Assembly (NCBI RefSeq): GCF_000720765.1
Contig: NZ_JODC01000018.1
Span: forward strand, 139,420-203,419
Direction of reading: 5' to 3'
DNA from: Streptomyces sp. NRRL S-646
Lineage (GTDB): Bacteria > Actinomycetota > Actinomycetes > Streptomycetales > Streptomycetaceae
DNA length: 64,000 nt
Positions 5,608 through 14,220 of this stretch are shown one piece after another; position 1 is the stretch's first letter, and every line of letters starts with the position of its first letter. The notes under the pieces were generated by a model. The model was not told the origin of the DNA and did not search any database. It was given only the letters and a program-made list of their open reading frames with translations. The translations under genes were made by a program, and so were the position numbers.

Positions 5608-8511
5608 ATGGCGGCCCAGCAGGGCTCTTCGGGACTTGGCCGGGGCTTCGCGTTCGTCGGTCGCCGCCACGAACTCGACCGGGTGCTCGCCGCCATCCGG
5701 CAGCCACCGGCCGTGGTGATGGTCGAGGGCGACGCCGGGATGGGCAAGTCCCGCCTGGTACGCGAAGCCACCACGGTCCTGAAGTCGGAGGGGTGGCGGG
5801 TGATGACAGGCTTCTGCCACCCGCTGCGCGAGCCCCTGCCGTACGGGCCGGTGATCGACGCGCTCGGCAAGATCGGTCCGTGGCTGCCGGACGCCGCTCT
5901 GCCGCCGTCCACCGGCGCGCTGGCCCCGCTGCTCCCGGACCTGGCCGACCGCCTGCCGCCGGCGCCGGACACGCCGCAGGGCCCGGGCGCCGCGCGCCAC
6001 CAGGTTGTCCAGGCCGTGCGCTCGGTGCTGGCGCACGTCGGACGGGTGGTTCTGGTCGTCGAGGACCTGCACTGGGTCGACGACGCCACCCGCGAGCTGC
6101 TCCTGCTGCTCGCCCGCGACCTGCCCGACCAGTTCGCGCTGGTGGTCACCTACCGGGCCGAGGACCTGCCGCCCGGGGGCGCGGCCCTGGGCGCCGCCTA
6201 CCGCCCGCCGCCCGGCGCCAGCGGCACGGTGATCCGGTTGTCACCGCTGACCCGGACCGACGTGGCCGCCCTGGCCGGTGCCGCGCTCGGCGCCCAGGCC
6301 ACGCCTGAGCTGTGCGCGGCGCTCCACCGCCGCAGTGAGGGCCTGCCGCTGGTCGCCGAGGAAGACCTGATCACGCTACGGGACCAGGGCTGCCGCGACA
6401 GCACGGAGCTGGAGCGGGCCGAGGTGCCGGGCGGCCTGCGGGAAGCGGTCAGCGAGCGGCTGACCTCCCTGTCGCCGGCCGGTGCGGCGATCGTGAACGC
6501 GGCGGCGGTGCTGGCCGTGCCGTCCACCGAGACGCTGCTCGCCGGGGTCGCCGCTCTGAACGGCGACCAGGCCGCGGACGGGTTGATCGACGCGTTGCGG
6601 GCGGCTGTGCTGCGTGAGACCGCCGGCGGCCTCTACGGCTTCCGTCACGTGCTGGCCCAGCAGGTCGCCTACCGGCACATCCCCGGGCCGCGCCGCACGC
6701 GCCTGCACCAGCGGGCGATCGACCACCTCCAAAGCCAGGACCCGCTCCCGCTGGTGCAGATCGCCCACCACACACTGGCCACCGGCGACCATCAGGGCTG
6801 GCTGGAGCGCATTGAGCAGGCCGCCGACCAGGCCGTCGCACTGGGTGACACCGGCACCGCGGCCTTCCTCCTGCACCAGATCCTGGACCAGCCCGGAGTG
6901 GAGACCGAACGGAGGTCCCGGGCCGCGCTCACGCTCGCCCGGATCGTCAACTACGGCGTCGATTACGCCGTGACCGTCCGCGAGCTGAGATCGGTGCTGG
7001 ACGATCCGAAGCTGCCGGACGCCACCCGAGGCGAGATCCGCCTGGGACTCGGTGCGGTCATGCTCATCGTCGGCGCCGACCCGGCCGGTTTCCGCGAACT
7101 CGCCCACGCCGTCGACGAGCTGGCCACGCAGCCGCTCAAGGCGTTGAGCGCGATGACCAACCTGGCCCTCAACGAGCGGGACGGTGCCGCCGCGCACGCG
7201 TGGGACTGGCAGGACCGAGCCGAGCGGACCGTCCGCGACAGCGCCGACGAGATGAGGCGGAGAGCAGTCCAGATCAACCGGCTCATCCTGATGGCTCGGG
7301 ACGGCGATCCCGCCGTCTGGCCGCTGCTGGAGGAGCTACCGCGCCGAGATGCCGCCGGCGCGGTGCTGCGCCACGTCACCCACGCGCTGTACGGCCTCGC
7401 CGAGGTGGCAATCCAGCTCGGCCACGACCGCAGGGCCCGCGCTCTGCTGACCGAGGTCCAGGACTTGGCCGATCACGCGGCCCAGGGGCGCATCGAGTGC
7501 CTCCCCCGCATTGTGGAGCTGCGCCTGGACTGGCTGGCCGGGCGCTGGACCCGGCTGGAGGAGGATTACGCCGCCCTGGCGCATGCCCACCCCGACGTGA
7601 AGCAGATCAACGTGGACCGGGCTCTGTGCCAGGGACACCTCGCCCTCGCGCAGGGGCGGCGCTCCCTGGCCCACGACCACTTCGCCACCGCGGCGGCGGC
7701 CGCCAGCGGAACGAGCGAGGTGGACGTGAGCATCAGGATCGCCGCCGCGCTCGCCGGATTCCGGCTCGCCGAGGGTGACCCGCAGGCGGCCTGGGCGATC
7801 GCCGAACCCGCGCTGTCGATGTTGCGAGGACTCAGGTCCTGGGCTCGGACCCTGGACCTCGTCCCGGTCGCGGCCGAGGCAGCCCTGGCCTGTGGGCACC
7901 ACGCGTTGGTCGAACGACTCGTGGCGGAGGCCGAGTCGGACGTGTGCGACCGCGACGCGCCGGCCGCCTCGGCCGAACTGGCACTGGCCCGAGGTCTGTT
8001 GCTCCGCTCCACCGAGCCGGCGCGGGCCGCCGAACACTTCGCCCAGGTGCAGCGCAGATGGCAGGACATTGGCCGTCCCTACGACGTCGCCAAGGCCGCC
8101 GAACGCCGGGGTGAAGCCTTGACCTGCTCGTCTCCCGACGACGCGGCGGCGCACCTGACCGACGCCGCGCGCGGCTTCACCGAGCTCGGCGCGACCTGCG
8201 ACGCCGCACGCTGCCAACACCGCCTACGCGAACTCGGTGTCCAGACGGCGCGGCGACCGGGACGCCGCGGCTACGGAACCCAGCTGTCACCCCGTGAACT
8301 GGAAATCGCCAAGCTGCTCGCCGACGGCGCCACCAACCAGGACATCGCCAGGTCGCCGCCGGCGGTCGGCAGAGCCGATCGCATGTCTGCCCTCGCCGGG
8401 CGTACCGTCGAGCGGCGCCGGCCGCGGAGCGATCACCCGAAACGGGCTGATACGCACGTAGGTTGGAGCGACAGTCGTGTCCCTCGGTCCGGGAATCGCT
8501 TCTCACGGTGA
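5608..8511 (+). CDS. LuxR-type large ATP-binding regulator with a disrupted HTH
   Basis: 967 aa from ATG 5608 (GGACGG upstream); GTG 5569 is an alternative. Walker A GDAGMGKSRL is at residues 41-50 and Walker B VVLVVEDLHWVDD near 145-157, followed by long helical repeats, as in LAL/MalT-type regulators. The HTH starts correctly (QLSPRELEIAKLLADGATNQDIAR, about 893-916) but then diverges: the expected SPRTVExH...KLGV block is replaced by unrelated sequence in which only GRTVERRR recalls it. Indels have therefore removed the recognition helix. It is probably a decayed cluster regulator; a sequencing error alone would not restore the spacing. Confidence 0.8.
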   Translation: MAAQQGSSGLGRGFAFVGRRHELDRVLAAIRQPPAVVMVEGDAGMGKSRLVREATTVLKSEGWRVMTGFCHPLREPLPYGPVIDALGKIGPWLPDAALPPSTGALAPLLPDLADRLPPAPDTPQGPGAARHQVVQAVRSVLAHVGRVVLVVEDLHWVDDATRELLLLLARDLPDQFALVVTYRAEDLPPGGAALGAAYRPPPGASGTVIRLSPLTRTDVAALAGAALGAQATPELCAALHRRSEGLPLVAEEDLITLRDQGCRDSTELERAEVPGGLREAVSERLTSLSPAGAAIVNAAAVLAVPSTETLLAGVAALNGDQAADGLIDALRAAVLRETAGGLYGFRHVLAQQVAYRHIPGPRRTRLHQRAIDHLQSQDPLPLVQIAHHTLATGDHQGWLERIEQAADQAVALGDTGTAAFLLHQILDQPGVETERRSRAALTLARIVNYGVDYAVTVRELRSVLDDPKLPDATRGEIRLGLGAVMLIVGADPAGFRELAHAVDELATQPLKALSAMTNLALNERDGAAAHAWDWQDRAERTVRDSADEMRRRAVQINRLILMARDGDPAVWPLLEELPRRDAAGAVLRHVTHALYGLAEVAIQLGHDRRARALLTEVQDLADHAAQGRIECLPRIVELRLDWLAGRWTRLEEDYAALAHAHPDVKQINVDRALCQGHLALAQGRRSLAHDHFATAAAAASGTSEVDVSIRIAAALAGFRLAEGDPQAAWAIAEPALSMLRGLRSWARTLDLVPVAAEAALACGHHALVERLVAEAESDVCDRDAPAASAELALARGLLLRSTEPARAAEHFAQVQRRWQDIGRPYDVAKAAERRGEALTCSSPDDAAAHLTDAARGFTELGATCDAARCQHRLRELGVQTARRPGRRGYGTQLSPRELEIAKLLADGATNQDIARSPPAVGRADRMSALAGRTVERRRPRSDHPKRADTHVGWSDSRVPRSGNRFSR

Positions 8512-9286
8512 ACCTCAGACGGCACACGACGACCTGCATGCGCCGAAGACCAAAGTGCACAGGCGTCAACCCACGTCCACACACCGCCGAGCTGACGGAC
8601 TTCACGGCCCTCGGCGAACTCACCACACGACTGGCCGACCTCGATCGCCGCTCCCGCTCCCGCCGCAGCGGACTCCTTCGGAAACTTCCAGCGGTTCAAG
8701 AACTGAGACGCGAGTGAGCCTGGCGACGACACCGCCCACTACCCGTCCGTCAGCCGAGCAAGGCGCCCTCTGGTGAGGGGCCCCGAGGGCACATCCAGGG
8801 CACATGAGCCTGGGAAACGGCGTTGACCCGTGAGAACTACCGAGAGGAGTTTTCCCAGGTCAACGCACATTTCCCTACGAAATCCCAGGTCAGCCCCCCC
8901 GCCCCCAATCGCTGCACGAGTGGCAGGACTTCAGCCACCGGTTGCATGAGGCGGGGCATCAGCCGTATTGCCTCGTTTGGCCCTGAGCTGGGGCTTCTTG
9001 CGGATCGGGCGGGGTCTTCGGGCCTCGCCCTTTTTGGTGCCGGAGAGGGGCCGTCAGGCGGCCAGGGCGCATTGAGGGCACATCGGTTTCGTCGGGGGTC
9101 GGAGCTGGAGGCGGACGACGAGCTCGACACCCTCGACGAGTTGTCGCCGCCGGATGCGGAGGCCGAGGCGGCCTGCCGCGTTCTGGACCGCGGGATCGGC
9201 TGGAGCGGCGCCACCGGTCTTCGCCTGGGTGCTGCCGGCGCAGACCGCGGGCCCGCTGTCGTACCCCCGGGCGATACCGTCCCCCC
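8512..9286. repeat. Non-coding region with nested repeats, possible element end
   Basis: 775 bp without a credible gene. CCTGGGAAA (8809-8817) is inverted against TTTCCCAGG (8851-8859), and GCGTTGACC (8820-8828) against GGTCAACGC (8858-8866). TCCCAGGTCA repeats directly at 8853-8862 and 8883-8892. GAGGGCACATC occurs at 8785 and 9074. Such clusters resemble recombinase arm or core sites at integrated-element ends. No tRNA gene is seen. Confidence 0.35.
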
Positions 9287-9817
9287 ATGGCTGACGTGCG
9301 GTTGACGACCTCCTCCTATCTCGTGCTCGGGATCATCGACAAGCTGGGCGAGGCGAGTGCGTACGACGTGAAGGTGGAGGCGGCGCGGACCGTGGCGCCG
9401 TTCTGGTCGGTGCCGCATGCGCAGGTGTACGCGCAGTGCGACCGGTTGGTGGAGGCGGGGCTTTTGTCGCAGGTGCGGCAGGAGAGCGGGCGCAATCGGA
9501 GGGTGCTGGCGCTGACGGCACAGGGGCGGGCAGCTCTTGAGGAGTGGCTCGGGAATCCGGAGTTCGTGCCGGTGGAGGCCCGGGAGCGCGGCATCCTCAA
9601 GCTGTGGTTCGGGGGGCGCCCGGAGGTGCTGGCCCCGGTGCAGGTGGACGAGCACCGGCAGACGCTGCGGTCGTACGAGGAACTCGCCGAGGAAGTCGGG
9701 GAGTTGTTGGCTCCCGGGCAGCGTGAGGCGCTGGAGTTCGGGATTCGGTACGAGCGGATGATGGTCGACTTCTGGGTGTGGGTGCGGAGCCGCGAGGAAC
9801 GGACAGCCGGCTCCTGA
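9287..9817 (+). CDS. PadR-family transcriptional regulator
   Basis: 176 aa. The N-terminal winged helix (SSYLVLGIIDKLGEASAYDVK, then VPHAQVYAQCDRLVEAGLL and a wing LALTAQGRAALEEWL) is that of PadR. The C-terminal helical domain ends in EFGIRYERMMVDFWVWVRSRE and would dimerise. There is no Shine-Dalgarno in the C-rich sequence before ATG, and a TACCGT -10-like hexamer ends 6 bases upstream, so the mRNA may be leaderless. It lies 99 bp before two membrane-protein genes and probably controls them. Confidence 0.88.
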   Translation: MADVRLTTSSYLVLGIIDKLGEASAYDVKVEAARTVAPFWSVPHAQVYAQCDRLVEAGLLSQVRQESGRNRRVLALTAQGRAALEEWLGNPEFVPVEARERGILKLWFGGRPEVLAPVQVDEHRQTLRSYEELAEEVGELLAPGQREALEFGIRYERMMVDFWVWVRSREERTAGS

Positions 9818-9861
9818 GCATCCCGGGCTGTTGACCTCGGCAGCGGTCGGCCCTACCGTCT

Positions 9862-9898
9862 CGATAGTCCATTCTAGACCATACGGAAGTGACTATCG
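9862..9898. promoter_or_regulatory. Candidate operator before the DUF2306 gene
   Basis: CGATAGTC (9862-9869) and GACTATCG (9891-9898) form a perfect 8-base inverted repeat with 21 bases between, ending 18 bases before the GTG of the next gene. Placement suits repression by the neighbouring PadR protein. Confidence 0.45.
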
Positions 9899-9916
9899 AC
9901 CGGACAGGGAGTCGCC

Positions 9917-11098
9917 GTGCGCCGTCCGACGAGCAGCACCTGGCGCCGCGGCGCCGCGATTGCGGTGACGGTCGTGTGCGTCGCGTATGCGCCGGTCGCG
10001 ATGACCGAGCTGTGGCCCTACGCCCGCCCCGGCGCCCCCGCGTTCGGCGAGTGGCTGCTGGGCCGCGCCGTGTCGCCGAGCTACGTCGCGGACGCCCTGG
10101 CCACCCGGATCCGGCACTACCGGCACAGCCTGCTGCCGATGATCGTGCACTCGGTGCTCGGCGGTGTGCTCATGCTGCTCGGGCCCGCGCAGCTGCTGAC
10201 CGCGGCACGGCGGCGCAGGCGGCTGCATCGCGTGCTCGGTGTGGTCTTCGCGGTCACCGTGTACGCCTCGATGGCGGGCGCCGGAATCTATCTCGCCCGT
10301 ACCGCTCCCGAGGACGCCTTCAGCGGGGCCGCGTTCTGGCTCGTGCTCGCCACCATCCTGGTGGGCACGGTGCTGAGCGTGAGCTTCGGCATCCTGGCCG
10401 CCGTCGGCGGGTTCCCGGATCTGCACCAGCGGTGGATGCTGCTCTGCTACGGCTTTCTGCTGACCGCGCCCCTGCTGCGCCTGGAGTGGGGCGGGCTGCC
10501 GTTGCTGCTGCCGGGGCTGTCCATGGCCGAGATCAACCAGGTGGCGATCATGCATCTGGGGTCGCTGGTCGCGTTCGGCGCGCTCATCGCCTCGCGCACG
10601 CTCGACCGTCGTACGGTCCTCGACGGGGTGTCCGGGTCGTGGGCACCGCTGCCGGTACTGGCCGCGGCCCACCTTGCCGGTGCCGCCGCCCTGGCCTGGA
10701 TCGTCCACTCGTGCCTCGGCTTCGGGGCGACGGGACGGCGGCTGCTCGTCGCCTACCTGCTGCCGTACGCCGTCACCTACGTCGTCATGGCCGCCGGCGC
10801 CCGGCGCGCGGGGCGGCAGGGGCGCACCTGGGCCCGGGAGGAGTGGCGGCTGCATCTGACGGCGCTGTGTCTGGCCCCCGTGCTGTCGGCCGGTGCGACC
10901 CCGCTGTTCGAACGCACCCTCGGCCTCGACCTCCCCACGGCGCTGTCCGCCGGCATCACCATCGGCTGCGGCGTCCTCGCCACCGCCGCGACCTCGGTGG
11001 TCAGCCTGCGCGTCATGTACGCCCGTGAGCTGCGCAGGCGGGCGACCGCCGACCCTGCCATCAGCACCAGGCCTGACTCCCGCGTCCCCGTCCCGTAG
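9917..11098 (+). CDS. DUF2306-type polytopic membrane protein
   Basis: 393 aa from a GTG. About ten hydrophobic spans are visible, starting AAIAVTVVCVAYAPVAM. A conserved-looking block, RRRRLHRVLGVVFAVTVYASM (about 107-127) and DLHQRWMLLCYGFLL (about 172-186), carries the two histidine-containing motifs typical of DUF2306 membrane proteins, whose function is not established. Followed after 18 bp by another membrane protein gene and preceded by padR, it probably belongs to a PadR-controlled membrane operon. Confidence 0.75.
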   Translation: MRRPTSSTWRRGAAIAVTVVCVAYAPVAMTELWPYARPGAPAFGEWLLGRAVSPSYVADALATRIRHYRHSLLPMIVHSVLGGVLMLLGPAQLLTAARRRRRLHRVLGVVFAVTVYASMAGAGIYLARTAPEDAFSGAAFWLVLATILVGTVLSVSFGILAAVGGFPDLHQRWMLLCYGFLLTAPLLRLEWGGLPLLLPGLSMAEINQVAIMHLGSLVAFGALIASRTLDRRTVLDGVSGSWAPLPVLAAAHLAGAAALAWIVHSCLGFGATGRRLLVAYLLPYAVTYVVMAAGARRAGRQGRTWAREEWRLHLTALCLAPVLSAGATPLFERTLGLDLPTALSAGITIGCGVLATAATSVVSLRVMYARELRRRATADPAISTRPDSRVPVP

Positions 11099-11116
11099 CC
11101 CCGGAAACGGAACCCC

Positions 11117-11989
11117 ATGCCGCACGCATCCGACGCCCCCACCCGCGCAGCCTCCGGCGGACGCCCGCTGACCGCGGGAGTGGCCATGCTCGCCACCGCG
11201 GTGGCGGTGACCAGCCTCCTCGTCGGCGGACTCCTGGCGGCCGTCGGCCTCACCGGCCATGTCTTCGGCGCCTGGCCGTCGCCCGAGTCGCTGAACCAGG
11301 GCCTCGTCGGCGCGGCCATGCTGGGCACCGCGCCGGCGCTGTTCGCCGTCGGCCGGGCGGGACACTGGGAGGAGGCCCGCACGCTCCTCTATCCCTTGGC
11401 GATCGTCCTGGTCGGGCTGTTCGCCGTGACCCTGCTCAACGCCCGGCGGCTGTACATCGCCGAGGGCGGTCCCGTCCTCTCCGTGCTGTTCAGCCTGGGC
11501 TGGATCTTCGTACTGGGCCTGCTGTGCGTCTGGGCCGTCGTCTCGCTGACCCTGCAGCACCGCACCGCCGCCGAACCGCTCACCGCGTCCGTCGTGCCCC
11601 TGCCCGGCTGGTCGAAACCGCCCCTGGCCGTCCTGGGCTCGGTGTGGCTGGGCATCGGCACCGGTCTGCTCGTCCGCCCCGGCTTCTGGGCCGCCTTCGT
11701 CCCCTGGGACACGGGCCGTCTCGACGCACAGGCGCTCGGCGTCTGGGCGCTCGCCCTCGGGGTCGGCGTGCTGGGTGCCCTCGCCGAGGACGACCTGACC
11801 CGAACCCGCCCCGCCCTCCTCGCGCTGCCCGCCACCGCGGCCGCCGTGGCCGTCGTCCTCGCCTGTCGCGCCGCCCACGTGCACTGGGCCTCCGGCCCTG
11901 CCCTCAGCCTCGTCTGCATGGTGGCCGGCCTGGTGTTCGCGGGCGCGAGCGGACGCATCCTGCTGACGAGGTCTCCGGCTTCCGGGTGA
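11117..11989 (+). CDS. Polytopic membrane protein, unknown function
   Basis: 290 aa. About eight hydrophobic segments (LTAGVAMLATAVAVTSLLVGG, LLYPLAIVLVGLFAVTLL, VLFSLGWIFVLGLLCVWAVVSLTL, GVWALALGVGVLGALA, ALLALPATAAAVAVVLAC, LSLVCMVAGLVFAGA) with short loops and no transporter signature. It follows the DUF2306 gene after 18 bp, so both are probably inserted together in the membrane under PadR control. No family recognised. Confidence 0.7.
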   Translation: MPHASDAPTRAASGGRPLTAGVAMLATAVAVTSLLVGGLLAAVGLTGHVFGAWPSPESLNQGLVGAAMLGTAPALFAVGRAGHWEEARTLLYPLAIVLVGLFAVTLLNARRLYIAEGGPVLSVLFSLGWIFVLGLLCVWAVVSLTLQHRTAAEPLTASVVPLPGWSKPPLAVLGSVWLGIGTGLLVRPGFWAAFVPWDTGRLDAQALGVWALALGVGVLGALAEDDLTRTRPALLALPATAAAVAVVLACRAAHVHWASGPALSLVCMVAGLVFAGASGRILLTRSPASG

Positions 11990-12097
11990 AGCCCGGCGGC
12001 GATCCGGTGTGCCGTCGCGCATACCCGCTGTGGTGGCGGGTACGCCCGCTCCGTACGGGGCGCCGCGGAAGCGGTCGGAGAGCGAGAGGTGTCGTAA

Positions 12098-12472
12098 GTG
12101 ATTCGAAAGCTGCAGGCGGTCGCGCTGGACTGTGCCGATCCGGTACGGCTCGCGGAGTTCTACGCGGAGCTGCTCGGTGGCCGGGTGGTCATGGACTCGG
12201 GGGAGCCCGACTGGGTCGAGGTGCACGGGTTCGAGGGGACACCGCTGGCCTGCCAGCGGGTCGACGGCTACCGGCCGCCCGAATGGCCCGGCCAGGAGCG
12301 TCCCCAGCAGCTCCACCTGGACTTCGACGTGGACGACCTCGACGGAGAGGAGAAGCGGGCGCTCGCCCTGGGCGCGACCGTCCTGGAGCGGACGGACCAG
12401 CTCCACCCGGAGGCCAACTGGCGGGTCTACGCGGACCCGGCCGGCCATCCGTTCTGCCTCTGCCTGCACTGA
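12098..12472 (+). CDS. VOC-family (glyoxalase-like) protein
   Basis: 124 aa from GTG 12098 (upstream GCGAGAGG). Two beta-alpha-beta-beta-beta modules are present: VALDCADPVRLAEFYAELLG...WVEV at the N-terminus and LHLDFDVDDLDGEEKRALALGAT...YADPAGHPFCLCLH at the C-terminus. The HLDF and the DPAGHPFCL motif are typical of the single-domain VOC proteins of actinomycetes, which are dimers with an unknown substrate. A terminator follows immediately. Confidence 0.88.
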   Translation: MIRKLQAVALDCADPVRLAEFYAELLGGRVVMDSGEPDWVEVHGFEGTPLACQRVDGYRPPEWPGQERPQQLHLDFDVDDLDGEEKRALALGATVLERTDQLHPEANWRVYADPAGHPFCLCLH

Positions 12473-12509
12473 GAGGCACGAGGCCTACGGCAGGGTTTCA
12501 CTGATTTCG

Positions 12510-12534
12510 GGCGGGGTTTTCGGACCCCGCCTTT
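12510..12534 (+). terminator. Rho-independent terminator after the VOC gene
   Basis: GGCGGGGT (12510-12517) and ACCCCGCC (12524-12531) with a 6-base loop, followed by TTT. Confidence 0.8.
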
Positions 12535-12605
12535 GTCATGCTTTCCTGTGCGTGTGACGCGCCTGAGCAGGCGAAGCAATCCGTGCCGTGCCTGCGGTCT
12601 GCCGT

Positions 12606-12965
12606 CTACGACAGATGGAACGTCGTCGTCCGGTCCTTCGTCCTGGGGACGTACTGCTGCTTCCAGGTCCAGCCGGCGCTACCGGGCTTGTGGTGGAGCT
12701 CGACCGAGGAGTTCTGCTTCCACCAGTAGTCCCAACCGGTGGCGCAGGTACCCGCGTTGGCGGTCCAGATCGGGGAGCCGACCCAGTCGTCGTGCTGGTT
12801 GTAGCCCTTGACCCAGAACACCTGCGTCACGCCGGCGTCGTTGCAGACCGTGATCTGTACGGCGGAGACCGACTCGGCGCCGGCCGTCGTCGGGAGGGCG
12901 AGACCGCTGAGGGCGGCCCCTGTGGCGAGTGCCGCTATGGCGAACTTCCTTCTGAGGTCACGCAT
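12606..12965 (-). CDS. Small secreted protein, unknown function
   Basis: 119 aa. The signal peptide is clear (MRDLRRKFAIAALATGAALS, cleavage probably after TTAGA near residue 29). The mature part is about 90 residues, rich in Trp and with two cysteines (VCNDAG, TCATGWDYW) that could form a disulphide. It has the look of small secreted beta-sandwich proteins common in Streptomyces. Three 11-bp direct repeats lie in its promoter region. It follows a STAND-ATPase relic; there is no evidence that the two are related. Confidence 0.7.
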   Translation of the reverse strand: MRDLRRKFAIAALATGAALSGLALPTTAGAESVSAVQITVCNDAGVTQVFWVKGYNQHDDWVGSPIWTANAGTCATGWDYWWKQNSSVELHHKPGSAGWTWKQQYVPRTKDRTTTFHLS

Positions 12966-12972
12966 TTCGCTG

Positions 12973-14060
12973 TCACCGTTCTGTACGAGTGAAGTACGAG
13001 TGAGGTACGAGTGAGGGGGTCAGCCGAGCAGGCCCCTGGACCGCAGCCAGGTCCGTGCCGCCGCGGCGGGCGGCCGGCGTGCTGCGCAGGGCCGGCACGT
13101 CGGCGGTCGCCGAGGTGCCCGCGCCGGTGAGAGTGGCGCCGTACGCCTTCTTCAGCGACGAGGGCGTCGGGGCGTCCGGATCGCCCGAGGCGGAGCCGCC
13201 GCCCGCTGCCGTGGCCGGTCTGACGACCGCGTCCCGCAGTTCCTCCCGGGTCATCGGCCCGACCGACAGCGTGGTGTGCCGCAGCGCCTGGGCGAGCCCG
13301 GGGTGCTCCACGCACCGGCTGTGGAAGCCGGCCCCGACCGCGACGACCACGCGCAGCCGGCCGTCCGCGTCCTTGGCGGCGAGCAACTGGTCGACGAACC
13401 GCCACCGTTCGGAGCGGTCCCGGCAGAGCGTGAAGATCTCCTCGAACTGGTCGACCACGACCACCCGGTGGGGCTCGTCCGGCCCGGTGCCAGCAGCCGG
13501 CCGTGGGTGGCGGCGGGCCGGGCGCCGGGCGTGATCAGCCGCAGCCGAGCGCCGCAGCCCGCTTCGTCCACCACCCGCTCCAGCCGGGGCATGACTCCGG
13601 CCCGCAGCAGCGAGGACTTGCCGCTGCCGGACGCGCCGAGCAGCACCGCGAACCGGTGCTCCTTCATCAGCTGCACGGCGTCCTCGGCGAGCGCGTCCCG
13701 GCCGAAGAACAGTTCCTGGTCGCCCGGTTCGAACCGGGCCAGGCCCTGGTACGGCGACTCCCCCTCCGCCGCTCCGCAGGCCGCGACCTCCTCGGCCGCC
13801 GCCCGTAATCGGTCCTGCCAGACGTCCGGATCGGCCCCGCAGGCCTGCGCGTACGCGCGCACCACCGCCACCGACGGCAGCCGTTCGCCCGAGGCCGCCC
13901 GCGACAGCGCGGCCACCGACACGCGGGCCTGCCCGGACATCGTCCGGTACGACGGGGAGCCGGCCCGGGCCCGCAGTGACCGCAGCTCATGCGCGAAGCG
14001 CTGCACCGGCCCCGCGTCGGGATCGAGCGGCCGCTCGGGACGTCCCCGCTGCCGGCTCAC
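12973..14060 (-). pseudogene. Frameshifted and truncated XRE/nSTAND ATPase
   Basis: From GTG 14060 the frame encodes an XRE-like HTH (RERPLDPDAGPVQRFAHELR, then an HTH in VSVAALSRAASGERLP), then SPYQGLARFEPGDQELFFGRD and Walker A LLGASGSGKSSLLRAG, as in Streptomyces nSTAND1 proteins, which normally continue for about 1,200 residues with WD40 repeats. Near 13480-13487 the frame is lost: one missing base in ggcccgg. It resumes in another frame with RVVVVDQFEEIFTLCRD, FVDQLLAAKDADGRLRVVVAV and LSVGPMTREELRDAVVRPA, then fades before 13190. The sensor and WD40 parts are missing. Confidence 0.75.
12983..13014. repeat. Three direct repeats of 11 bp
   Basis: gtacgagtga occurs at 12983-12992, 12994-13003 and 13005-13014, a period of 11 bp, 18 to 49 bp upstream of the start of the secreted-protein gene. 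One-turn spacing is what a cooperatively binding regulator would need. Confidence 0.55.
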
Positions 14061-14220
14061 GACTGCTCCAGCAGATGGCTTCTCACGTTCACCGGCAATC
14101 GCTTTCCCAACACTCAGGGGGACGATCACACGCCGGATCGCGAGTATGTCATGACAGCTTGAGAGTTAAATGGGGTTGAGCGGAATGGCCTGTTCCAGTC
14201 CCCTGGCAGGAGAGGCGGCG

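Noticed and set aside
9893..12469. 858-codon minus-strand frame
   Set aside because: It is the mirror of the PadR-linked membrane genes; its Gly/Gln/His/Arg-rich composition is the antisense artefact typical of high-GC DNA.
13723..13738. CCCGGTTCGAACCGGG resembling a tRNA T loop
   Set aside because: Lies inside the STAND ATPase relic and has no acceptor stem, anticodon arm or D arm.
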